Origin: CAZZKJ01 sp964654695 | Lineage (GTDB): Bacteria; Krumholzibacteriota; Krumholzibacteriia; WVZY01 | Assembly: GCA_964654695.1 (NCBI GenBank) | Contig: CAZZKJ010000051.1 | Span: forward strand, 1 to 17,346 | Reading direction: 5' to 3' | Length of the DNA stretch: 17,346 bases | Shown here: positions 7,246 to 14,148 of the stretch, in pieces | Layout: each line of letters starts with the position of its first letter | Numbering within the stretch: the stretch's first letter is position 1 | Position numbers and translations under genes: made by a program | Notes under the pieces: model-generated | The model's input: the letters and a program-made list of their open reading frames with translations, nothing else | Told to the model about the DNA's origin: nothing | Database searches by the model: none

Positions 7246-8838
7246 ATGGTGCGACGTTGGTTTTATATTGTGTCGCTGCTGTTATTTGCTGCTGTTTCAA
7301 CAACGGCTTTTTTTTGGCTGCCGATCCTGTGGGTGTTCATTATCATCGGACCTCTTGTGATCATGGGGCTGCATGATGCTCTTCAGCGCGGCCACGTGAT
7401 CCGCAGGAATTTTCCCCTTATCGGAAGACTTCGCTACTTCTTTGAAGAGCTTCGCCCGGAAATCCAGCAGTACTTCATCGAATCCAACATCGATGCGTAT
7501 CCCATAGAAAGGGAATTCAGGAGCATTATTTACCAGCGCGCAAAAGGCGATCTGGAAACGAGGCCCTTCGGCACCCAAAGAGACGTTTACCGCATAGGCT
7601 ATGAATGGGCAAGTCATTCAATGGCTCCTGTCGCACTTCCGGAAAAAGAACCGAGAATAACTATTGGAGGACCGCACTGCTCCCGGCCCTACTCGGCTTC
7701 GCTTTTCAACATTTCCGCAATGAGCTTCGGCGCGCTTTCTAAAAATGCCGTGCTGGCCCTCAACGCAGGGGCCAAGGAAAGGGGTTTTGCTCACAACACG
7801 GGCGAAGGCGGACTGTCTCCTTATCATCTCGATCCGGGCGGGGACCTCATATGGCAGATCGGGACGGGTTATTTTGGATGCCGCGATGCCGGAGGGGATT
7901 TCGATCCGGAGCAATTTGGAAAACGCGCCGCCGGTGATAACGTGCGTATGATCGAGGTCAAGATTTCCCAGGGAGCCAAGCCGGGTCACGGAGGTATTTT
8001 GCCGGCGGCTAAAGTTACCTCCGAGATCGCAGCGATTCGCGGGGTGCCTGTAGGTAAAACGGTTTTTTCACCGCCGGGGCACAAGGCTTTCTCGACCCCG
8101 CGCGGACTGATCGAATTTGTCGCGAGGCTCCGCGAATTGTCGGGAGGAAAACCGGTGGGATTCAAACTTTGCATCGGCCGCTTTTCTGAATTCTTCTCCG
8201 TCTGCAAGGCGATGCTGGAAATGGATGTCACGCCGGATTTCATTACCGTTGACGGCGGCGAAGGCGGCACGGGCGCGGCGCCGCTGGAGTTTTCGAATTC
8301 CATCGGTATGCCGGCGCGCGACGCCTGGATATTCGTAAACAATGCTCTTGTCGGTACGGGTCTTCGGAGCCGCATAAAGATAATGGCCACAGGAAAAATT
8401 CTAACCGGTTTTCACATGGTCAGGGCCATGGCGCTCGGAGCCGATTTATGCGCGACCGCCCGGGGAATGATGCTGGCATTGGGATGCATACAGGCCCTCA
8501 GGTGTAATAACGACACGTGCCCTACGGGGATTACGACTCAGAATCCGGCGCTGGTTTATGGGCTCCATGTTCCGGACAAAGCCAAAAGAGTTGCGCGCTA
8601 CCATGAAGGGACGATAAGGGGATTCATGGAAATGCTGTCGGCCATGGGTCTCAAGCATCCTGACGAATTGGGGCCCGAGCATGTGTACCGGCGTGTGGAC
8701 GACTTGAAAGTGGAGAACTTCGGGGAAATATACCGGCAGTTGGAACCCGGCCAACTATTGCGGGAAGACGTCCCCGAACCTCTGTTGGGCGCCTGGCGAG
8801 CGGCATCTCCGGACGCATGGCCGCGGACCGCGTCATGA
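7246..8838 (+). CDS. Membrane-anchored FMN/Fe-S glutamate synthase-like protein
   Basis: This 530-residue protein begins with two hydrophobic segments (about 5-22 and 24-43) and then carries the alpha/beta-barrel synthase domain of the glutamate synthase large subunit. Hallmarks are NTGEGGLSPYH, SQGAKPGHGG, TVDGGEGGTGAAP and the cysteines C414-x5-C420-x4-C425 (then PTGITTQ), spaced as for the [3Fe-4S] cluster of GltB. The N-terminal glutaminase domain and the C-terminal beta-helix of GltB are absent. Such stand-alone proteins (YerD-like) are widespread, and their physiological reaction is not settled. They may use ammonia or perform another flavin-dependent redox step. AGGAGG at 7232-7237, 8 bases from the ATG, supports the start. 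It appears monocistronic, and no ferredoxin or small-subunit partner is visible nearby. Confidence 0.85.
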   Translation: MVRRWFYIVSLLLFAAVSTTAFFWLPILWVFIIIGPLVIMGLHDALQRGHVIRRNFPLIGRLRYFFEELRPEIQQYFIESNIDAYPIEREFRSIIYQRAKGDLETRPFGTQRDVYRIGYEWASHSMAPVALPEKEPRITIGGPHCSRPYSASLFNISAMSFGALSKNAVLALNAGAKERGFAHNTGEGGLSPYHLDPGGDLIWQIGTGYFGCRDAGGDFDPEQFGKRAAGDNVRMIEVKISQGAKPGHGGILPAAKVTSEIAAIRGVPVGKTVFSPPGHKAFSTPRGLIEFVARLRELSGGKPVGFKLCIGRFSEFFSVCKAMLEMDVTPDFITVDGGEGGTGAAPLEFSNSIGMPARDAWIFVNNALVGTGLRSRIKIMATGKILTGFHMVRAMALGADLCATARGMMLALGCIQALRCNNDTCPTGITTQNPALVYGLHVPDKAKRVARYHEGTIRGFMEMLSAMGLKHPDELGPEHVYRRVDDLKVENFGEIYRQLEPGQLLREDVPEPLLGAWRAASPDAWPRTAS

Positions 8839-8842
8839 GATC

Positions 8843-8944
8843 TCAGCGTATGACCACCATCTTTCCGGATAGGAATCTGTTTGCGGTCTTGAGCCGTGCG
8901 AAATAAACGCCGGGGGAAGGTCCTGATATTTTGAACGTTTTGAG
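8843..8944 (-). pseudogene. Relict of a type IX sorting-domain tail
   Basis: Read on the minus strand, this segment encodes 33 residues ending in a stop: LKTFKISGPSPGVYFARL, then KTANRFLSG, then KMVVIR. That is the end of a Por/type IX C-terminal sorting domain, matching GVYFYRL and KMVLMR in the protein at the left edge of the window. The frame stays open only to about 9028 and soon loses similarity, and the upstream side is the leader and signal-peptide region of the TPR gene on the opposite strand. No start or other cargo domain is present. It is therefore most likely a decayed or rearranged gene end. The family match is clear by eye; the history is inferred. Confidence 0.6.
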
Positions 8945-8954
8945 CTTATGGCGT
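8934..8954 (+). promoter_or_regulatory. Weak ECF-like promoter candidate before the TPR-sigma operon
   Basis: GAAC (AAC at 8934-8936) is followed after 15 bases by CGT (8952-8954). The spacing is one base shorter than in the better candidate at 11638-11662. It lies about 50 bases before the start of the first gene of the sigma operon, where autoregulation would place a site. The match is short and could be chance, and it overlaps the sorting-domain relict on the other strand. Confidence 0.2.
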
Positions 8955-9006
8955 GTTCTTATATCAGGAGGGAGAAGCAATTCATAAATTAATAAAGGAG
9001 AGAGAT

Positions 9007-10149
9007 ATGCCCAATCGCCGGATTAAAATATTTACCGTATTTTGCCTGTTAACGGCGAGTCTGACCCTCCAGGCTTTTTCCCAGCCTCCGGCCGTACCCA
9101 GACTCACGGAAAGGTGCCTGGACCAGGCGTCATATGTGCAACTTGCGAAGGAATGGAAGGAATACATAGCAAAAAACGGCGAAAATGCGGAAGCGCTGGT
9201 CAATCTCGGAAGAGCTTATGATTACAGCGGTCAATTAGAGGCCGCTTATGAAGTGGCGAGGCGGGCTTTGAACGCCGATCACGATAATCCCCGCGCGTTG
9301 GAGTTTCTCGGAAAGATGCTCGCCACTTATAAGAGCGATGAGAAGAACGCGCTTATATATTTGGAGCGCTGCAGGACCATAGCGCCGGAATACAAGGAAG
9401 GATTGATAATGTTATCGGTTGTGTACTTGAGGCAAGGCAAATGGAATAAGGCTGATGACGTCTTCAAAACTCTTTTCGATCAAAGGGTAATGCCCCGGCC
9501 GCTGCAGGATTTAGCTTATAATATGCTGGTGGGTCTTCCCAAGGGAGCCGTTCTTATTACAAATGGGGATAATGATACTTTTCCACCGCTGGCGCTTCAA
9601 GCGGGAATGGATTTCAGGAAGGATGTAATACTCATTAATCGCAGCCTTCTCAACCTGGAATCGTATGCCGATGCCGTATTCAAACGGCATCCCCATATTA
9701 AGCCCAGAGGGGGCGTGAAAGCGGTTGAGAATGAAATACTTTCCACTACTTTATTGAAGAAAATGGTCAACGAACATAAAGCTCCTATTTATTTTGCCTC
9801 GACCGTGTCCGGGGGAGGATATAACTTTGTTCCGGAAGGGATGATTATTGAAGGGATCAACCTGCGTGTTGCCAAGGAGGGTACGGGACCGGAGGAATCA
9901 GCCCGTTTGTTTTTCGAAAAATACCGGCTGGATTCGGCGACCGACTGGGATTTTGCATGGTCGTTGCTGCCGTCGATTTCAAAATTAATGAAAAACTATG
10001 TAAGCGGTATGATAAAATCATCAATGCGGGACGGAATAGCGGCTCCCACGAAAAAGAGACTGTTGGATAAGGCCCTGGAAATAGCAAGATTTCATGAAAT
10101 GTCGAGGCTTGAAAGCAACATTCTGGCCATGCAGAAAAATGAGCAATAA
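9007..10149 (+). CDS. Secreted TPR protein with TMEM260/DUF2723-like C-terminal domain
   Basis: ATG 9007 is chosen over GTG 8953 because AAGGAG (8995-9000) lies 6 bases before it and it begins directly with a signal peptide (MPNRRIKIFTVFCLLTASL, cleaved near AFSQ). The mature ~355-residue protein should be periplasmic or outer-membrane linked. Residues ~45-135 form about three tetratricopeptide repeats (LVNLGRAYDYSGQLEAAYEV, then ALEFLGKMLATYKSDE, then MLSVVYLRQGKWNKADDVF). Next comes LPKGAVLITNGDNDTFPPL (G187-F192) with KDVILINRSLLN, which closely resembles the soluble C-terminal region of DUF2723/TMEM260 proteins; here it occurs without their membrane part. The function of that region is not established. 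The gene overlaps the sigma-factor gene by 11 bases, so it is the first gene of a regulatory operon and could be a sensor or an envelope-stress partner. That role is inference. Confidence 0.8.
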   Translation: MPNRRIKIFTVFCLLTASLTLQAFSQPPAVPRLTERCLDQASYVQLAKEWKEYIAKNGENAEALVNLGRAYDYSGQLEAAYEVARRALNADHDNPRALEFLGKMLATYKSDEKNALIYLERCRTIAPEYKEGLIMLSVVYLRQGKWNKADDVFKTLFDQRVMPRPLQDLAYNMLVGLPKGAVLITNGDNDTFPPLALQAGMDFRKDVILINRSLLNLESYADAVFKRHPHIKPRGGVKAVENEILSTTLLKKMVNEHKAPIYFASTVSGGGYNFVPEGMIIEGINLRVAKEGTGPEESARLFFEKYRLDSATDWDFAWSLLPSISKLMKNYVSGMIKSSMRDGIAAPTKKRLLDKALEIARFHEMSRLESNILAMQKNEQ

Positions 10150-10720
10150 TCCATCCGGCTTAAGCGATGAAAAACTGGTCGACCTGGCGAAAGCCGGCGA
10201 TGCCCGGGCTTTTGAAGAACTTTACGACCGGTATGCTTCCGGCGTCGCAAAGACTGTGGAGTCTTTTGCCGGACCAGACAGGGACACGATCGATGATTTG
10301 ACACAAGAGGTATTTTTCAAGGTTATAAAAAATATATCGTCATATTCCCCGAGTCATCCTTTTGCGAATTGGCTCTTCACGATAGCTTTGAACACCGGGC
10401 GGAATCACGCTCGTAAAAGATCCAAAATTATATTTTTGGATAATGATGATATAGAAACTCTTGCGGCAAAACGTATGGACGAGCGTTCTAATGAAGCGCT
10501 CGCCGGCGCTCTTATGCGGAGAGTGACGAGGCTGCCGGTTCAAATGATCGATGTTGTATCACTGCGAATAAGCGCCGGAATGTCATACGGGGAAATCGGC
10601 ATAATGCTGGGTATACCGGAAGGAACTGCGAGGAGCCGTATGCACGGAGCCCTGCAAATATTGAGGGCCGATGCGGGAATCCAACCCACTGAGAACAATG
10701 CAAAAAAGGAGAAACGATGA
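10139..10720 (+). CDS. ECF-family RNA polymerase sigma factor
   Basis: This 193-residue protein starts at ATG 10139, which overlaps the end of the TPR gene; an earlier ATG at 10094 only adds residues that read as shadow of that gene. Region 2 runs FEELYDRYASGVAKTVESF to DDLTQEVFFKVIKNISSY and NWLFTIALNTGRNHARKR (core binding and -10 recognition). Region 4 is MIDVVSLRISAGMSYGEIG followed by LGIPEGTARSRMHGALQIL, the helix-turn-helix that reads the -35 element. Length and the lack of regions 1 and 3 are typical of extracytoplasmic-function sigma factors. The four-base ATGA overlap with the next gene, a predicted membrane protein, gives the usual sigma/anti-sigma order. A fitting target promoter lies at 11638-11662. 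Confidence 0.92.
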   Translation: MSNNPSGLSDEKLVDLAKAGDARAFEELYDRYASGVAKTVESFAGPDRDTIDDLTQEVFFKVIKNISSYSPSHPFANWLFTIALNTGRNHARKRSKIIFLDNDDIETLAAKRMDERSNEALAGALMRRVTRLPVQMIDVVSLRISAGMSYGEIGIMLGIPEGTARSRMHGALQILRADAGIQPTENNAKKEKR

Positions 10721-11073
10721 AAGACGACTTCGAAGAAATATTGAAAAAGTACAAAAATTCTCCGGGGCCGCAGGTTAAAACCGCGGTACTCGGCAAGTTC
10801 ATTCGCGATGCCGGGAACCGGGCTTCCAACCGGGCTCCGTTTGGATTTTGGCGAAGGCCGGTGCCGCTGTATTCTGCGGCTGCGATTCTGGTTGTTTTAG
10901 CGGGTTTGTCTTTTTATGCGGGACGAGCGACATCCGCTCGAAGAAGTCCGGCGAATCACCAAGGCGGGCGGGAGAATTTATTGCAAACAAATAATAAGCC
11001 GCCTGTATATGAATTGGCATGGGAGAGCGCCGCGGCCGATATGCTCTGGCTGCATTTGATCAAAAGGACATGA
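10717..11073 (+). CDS. Short single-pass membrane protein, probable anti-sigma factor
   Basis: This 118-residue protein has a charged cytosolic N-terminus of ~48 residues (MKDDFEEILKKYKNSPGPQV), one hydrophobic helix at about 51-68 (YSAAAILVVLAGLSFYAG) and an external tail of ~50 residues. Its ATG overlaps the sigma factor TGA (ATGA at 10717-10720), and AAGGAG lies before it. Position, topology and size fit an anti-sigma that holds the sigma factor at the membrane, but the HxxxCxxC zinc motif of the common ZAS class is absent, as are all cysteines. Identification rests on context. The last 14 bases overlap, tail to tail, the stop end of the gene on the minus strand. Confidence 0.65.
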   Translation: MKDDFEEILKKYKNSPGPQVKTAVLGKFIRDAGNRASNRAPFGFWRRPVPLYSAAAILVVLAGLSFYAGRATSARRSPANHQGGRENLLQTNNKPPVYELAWESAAADMLWLHLIKRT

Positions 11074-11572
11074 TCACTTCGGCGGTTTTCTGAATCCTAT
11101 TCCAAGACTTCACTGAGAACTTGGCCCATTTTTTGATAATGGTTTTGACGAATTCATAGCGCGGAGACAGCCTGCATTGTTTGCCGCGGAAATCCAATTT
11201 GGAACTGAACGTGATGCATTGAATTTTATGTTTCTTATGCTTGGAGATTGTGTAGACTTTGGATGAATTCCCGGATGGTTGCTCTCGGGTTTCAACCCCA
11301 CCGCGGCTGTAATTGGATGTTTTTTCATCGCCCCGTATTATAATTGTATCGTATTCTCCATCTTCATCCGTGTCGCTCATTATCAATGAATAGCTGTGCT
11401 CGGAGTCGCTTTCCAGGGATTCATTCTCGGCCGGTTCCGGAATGTCGGGGATTTCAGGCGGATCCAAAGTGACAGGCTCGGGACCCGCGAACTGAGCGGC
11501 TGCACTTGCGGCAAAAGGTATCGATGCGAAAAACGCCGCAGCGATTATGCCGGTTAATATTCTTATAATCAT
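11060..11572 (-). CDS. Small secreted protein with acidic Pro-rich and basic halves; unknown function
   Basis: I do not recognise this 170-residue protein. It begins with a signal peptide (MIIRILTGIIAAAFFASIPF, cleaved near AASA). The mature N-half is acidic and Pro-rich (PPEIPDIPEPAENESLESD) and includes DTDEDGEYD at 67-75, which resembles an EF-hand or thrombospondin-type calcium loop. The C-half is strongly basic (SKHKKHKIQ, then KTIIKKWAKFSVKSW) with two cysteines (C119, C133) that could pair outside the cytosol. GGAGG lies 5 bases before the ATG. An ECF-like promoter at 11638-11662 points at it, so it is probably a target of the convergent sigma factor. It may be an envelope-stress effector or structural protein; nothing in the sequence decides. 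Confidence 0.7.
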   Translation of the reverse strand: MIIRILTGIIAAAFFASIPFAASAAAQFAGPEPVTLDPPEIPDIPEPAENESLESDSEHSYSLIMSDTDEDGEYDTIIIRGDEKTSNYSRGGVETREQPSGNSSKVYTISKHKKHKIQCITFSSKLDFRGKQCRLSPRYEFVKTIIKKWAKFSVKSWNRIQKTAEVIMSF

Positions 11573-11817
11573 ACGGGCCTCCTCATCCGTTTATTATCAA
11601 TTTCATATTAAGAATTAAGCAAAGGTGTAATATATTATACGGGAGCATCGAAGCATGGTTCCTATAATTCGCGGAGGATCCAAAATATTTTTATAACTAG
11701 CACAAAGACAATTGGTTATAAATCGGGGTGATATGCGGAAAGCCTTCCGGGAACGATGTTTGCTCCTGTAGCAGCATAGTTCAGATAGGCGCAGCTCCTA
11801 AGCGCGGAAATAAATCC
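11573..11817 (+). other. Divergent intergenic region between the small secreted protein and the LIM peptidase
   Basis: These 245 bases are AT-rich on the left, with the minus-strand ECF-like promoter at 11638-11662. The plus strand has AT-rich candidates such as TATAAC near 11691 for the peptidase, but no clean -35/-10 pair. A GGAAC at about 11750 lacks a CGT at the right distance. No gene, repeat or terminator is visible. Confidence 0.4.
11638..11662 (-). promoter_or_regulatory. ECF-sigma-type promoter before the small secreted protein
   Basis: Read on the minus strand, GGAACC (11657-11662) is followed by CGTATAAT: AAC and CGTA are exactly 16 bases apart. This matches the AAC-N16-CGT layout known for ECF promoters such as those of Bacillus SigW and SigM. 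A perfect TATAAT (11634-11639) overlaps the -10 side, so housekeeping sigma might also use it, although there is no TTGACA-like -35. It lies ~65 bases before the ATG at 11572. Confidence 0.5.
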
Positions 11818-12816
11818 ATGAAATACGCCCTTACGACCATATTAATAATGACTATATTAGCCGCAGTACCCGTCCCGGCGCGGCAGACCCGGGATCACCG
11901 GTACTGCCTCGCCTGCGGGCAAGAAATCAACGGAGATTCTTATCAAACAGGGGGAAGCTTCTATCATTCCCGGTGCTTTACGTGTAATTACTGCGAAAAG
12001 CCAATCAGAGGGCCGTATATAACATACCGAAATGAAAATTACCACGAAAACTGTTTTGACCGGCATGTTGCTCTTAAGTGCGCCGCATGCGGTGAGACGA
12101 TAGGCGGAGACTATATTAAGGACGCATGGGGGAATAGCTATCATACCCGGCACGAAGGCAACATTGTTCAATGCGATTTTTGCAGGCGTTTTATTGCGGG
12201 TCCGTTCATGCAGGGCATGCTGCGTTACCGGGACGGGCGTTTCTTATGCGGTATATGCGCGCCGTCCGCAGTCAGGAGCAAAAAAGAAGTCTTGGCAATT
12301 TTGAAGGAAGCCGCTGACATTCTGGAGCAATACGGCATACAAGTATCGATCGGATCCATAGAACTGACGCTGGTCGACAGAAAAGAACTCAAGAAACTCT
12401 CGTCGCGGCCTTCGTTTGATACCACCGGATTTGTGGATTACAGCGTGAAGCGGAATCTGTGGGGGCGTGAGACCGGACGAAAAATAAAAGTGTATATTTT
12501 GAAAGGTATGCCCAGGGTGCAGACAATCGGGGCGGTGGCCCACGAGCTGATGCATATATGGCAGTTCGAACACGGATCTCTGGATTTGCCCGGCGAGATT
12601 TCCGAGGGAAGCGCAAATTACGCGTCATACCTCGTTCTCAAGGGCCTGGGCACGCCGGAAGCCGCATTCATGATTGCAAACATGTCAAAGAACGAGGATC
12701 CGGTTTACGGGCTGGGTTTCCGCCGAATCAAGAAGTATGTACGGGATAACGGCCTCGCAGCATGGCTCGATCTGCTGACAAGCGATCGGCAGTCGATTTC
12801 ATCTATGGCTCCCTGA
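11818..12816 (+). CDS. Secreted LIM-domain zinc metallopeptidase, DA1-like
   Basis: ATG 11818 is preferred over the longer frame from 11728 because it opens directly into a signal peptide (MKYALTTILIMTILAAVPVP). The mature protein carries two LIM-type zinc modules: C30-C33, H50, C53, C56, C59, C79 with D81/H83; then C88-C91, H109 or H112, C119, C122, C144, C147. A peptidase domain follows with AHELMHIWQF (H242, E243, H246) and EISEGSANY (E263), a gluzincin-style HExxH plus Glu site. LIM followed by HEMMH-type peptidase is the architecture of plant DA1, which cuts growth regulators after ubiquitin activation. Ubiquitin-binding motifs are missing here, and export to the periplasm or surface is predicted, so substrates must differ. 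All zinc ligands appear intact. Weak ribosome binding site (GCGGAA). It is divergent from the small secreted protein. Confidence 0.82.
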   Translation: MKYALTTILIMTILAAVPVPARQTRDHRYCLACGQEINGDSYQTGGSFYHSRCFTCNYCEKPIRGPYITYRNENYHENCFDRHVALKCAACGETIGGDYIKDAWGNSYHTRHEGNIVQCDFCRRFIAGPFMQGMLRYRDGRFLCGICAPSAVRSKKEVLAILKEAADILEQYGIQVSIGSIELTLVDRKELKKLSSRPSFDTTGFVDYSVKRNLWGRETGRKIKVYILKGMPRVQTIGAVAHELMHIWQFEHGSLDLPGEISEGSANYASYLVLKGLGTPEAAFMIANMSKNEDPVYGLGFRRIKKYVRDNGLAAWLDLLTSDRQSISSMAP

Positions 12817-12828
12817 ACACAATTTTCT

Positions 12829-12857
12829 TTGCAAGTCTCCTTCTCTTTCGTTAATAT
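12829..12857 (+). promoter_or_regulatory. Candidate promoter for the DUF819-aldolase operon
   Basis: TTGCAA (12829-12834) and TAATAT (12852-12857) are exactly 17 bases apart, each agreeing with consensus at four of six positions. It sits just after the peptidase stop and ~70 bases before the preferred DUF819 start. If real, it rules out translation from TTG 12829 or ATG 12856. Confidence 0.35.
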
Positions 12858-12927
12858 GCTCTCATCTTATCTGCCATCCCCGGTATCGGCTGATCAGATT
12901 TCAACCGGACGAGGATTTTTTTTTCAT

Positions 12928-14100
12928 ATGCTAAATAACGGCGCCCTCATAACCCATCCGTATGCCCTGCTTGCAGTACTGATGCTCATCCCCGTCCTTT
13001 TCATCAATATGGAGAAATGGACGGGGTGGAAGATTTTCGATTATCTTCCTCCGGTTATTTGGATTTTCGTATTTCCCATTGTTTTGAGCAGCATAAGAGT
13101 AATTCCCACCGAGGCTCCCATTTACAAATCCTTCAAAGCTTTCGCCGTTCCGATGTTCATCATAATAATGCTCCTGGATGTGGACATTCGCTCGACAATG
13201 AAAGTAGCCCTGAGGAGCGTAGGGGTTCTTGTCCTTGGAGCTATCGGAGTGGTTATCGGCGGAATGGCGGCGTTCTTCTTATTGAAAGACCGGCTGGAAC
13301 CGGAGGCCTGGCGGGGGTTTGGAGCCCTGGCCGGCAGTTGGATCGGCGGAACCGGCAACCTGGCAGCCGTTGCCGAGGCCGTGGACACTCCTCCCAGTAT
13401 GATGGGGATTGTGGTGATTGCCGATACGTTTATCTTCATTCTTTATTTTCCAGTTTTATTTACATGCAAAAGATTTGCAAAACAGTTTGCCCGTTTTAGT
13501 CGCGTCAGCGATGAAGAATCGCGGAGACTGAACGAGGAAATTGAAAAACTCGAAGAAAAATCCAATGATATGCACTTCAAAGATGCGCTTACTTTGTTTG
13601 GAATTGGTTTCCTGCTCATTTGGATTATTGGCCACATATCAGTCTATCTTCCGGTTAAGGAAGGAGTATTCAGCGCGAAAACCTGGCAGATACTGCTGCT
13701 TACAACCACCGCCCTAGGTCTTTCGGCCACGCCTCTGAGAAAAATCCCCGGTACCAAGCCCATGTCGATGGCCCTGGTTTATATTTATCTTTCGATGATC
13801 GGTGCGCAGGCTGATATCCGCCAGATCGGGGCCGCTCCTTACTTTATGCTGGCCGGTCTGATAAGTATCATTTTGCATTTGATTTTTTGTGTGATCGCCG
13901 CCAGAATCTTCAAGGTGGACGTTCATCTTACCGCGGTCGCCAGCGTCGCCGCTATCGGCGGCGCGGCTTCGGCTCCGGTTGTTGCCGCTTATCATAAGAA
14001 AGAACTGGTGCCGGTGTCCATTCTGCTTGCGCTCATAGGGTATGCACTGGGCAACTATCTGGGGCTTTTGGCCGCCTACGGGTGCCGTTGGATGTTGTGA
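12928..14100 (+). CDS. DUF819-family integral membrane protein, putative transporter
   Basis: From ATG 12928 the protein has 390 residues and about ten hydrophobic helices. The family usually begins with a short run into the first helix, as in NGALITHPYALLAVLMLIPV, which favours this start over TTG 12829 and ATG 12856; GAGGA at 12911-12915 is rather far (12 bases), after a nine-T run. ALAGSWIGGTGNLAAVAEA and VAAIGGAASAPVVAAYHKKE are inverted-repeat-like Gly/Ala segments that suggest a substrate path with pseudo-twofold symmetry. A charged loop (EESRRLNEEIEKLEEKSND) divides the halves. DUF819 (YjcL-like) proteins have no settled substrate. As first gene of an operon with two aldolases it may import their sugar or sugar-derived substrate; that is inferred. 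Confidence 0.82.
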   Translation: MLNNGALITHPYALLAVLMLIPVLFINMEKWTGWKIFDYLPPVIWIFVFPIVLSSIRVIPTEAPIYKSFKAFAVPMFIIIMLLDVDIRSTMKVALRSVGVLVLGAIGVVIGGMAAFFLLKDRLEPEAWRGFGALAGSWIGGTGNLAAVAEAVDTPPSMMGIVVIADTFIFILYFPVLFTCKRFAKQFARFSRVSDEESRRLNEEIEKLEEKSNDMHFKDALTLFGIGFLLIWIIGHISVYLPVKEGVFSAKTWQILLLTTTALGLSATPLRKIPGTKPMSMALVYIYLSMIGAQADIRQIGAAPYFMLAGLISIILHLIFCVIAARIFKVDVHLTAVASVAAIGGAASAPVVAAYHKKELVPVSILLALIGYALGNYLGLLAAYGCRWML

Positions 14101-14148
14101 CGATACCTGCTCCGAGCGCGTTTCTAATGCCGGAAAAGGAGTTCAATC

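Noticed and set aside
8953..9006. GTG start of the TPR protein 18 codons upstream
   Set aside because: It would bury the signal peptide, while ATG 9007 has AAGGAG at 6 bases.
12058..12360. Eukaryotic origin of the LIM peptidase gene
   Set aside because: No introns, bacterial signal peptide, and codon use like its neighbours; bacterial DA1-like homologues are known, so recent transfer is not needed.
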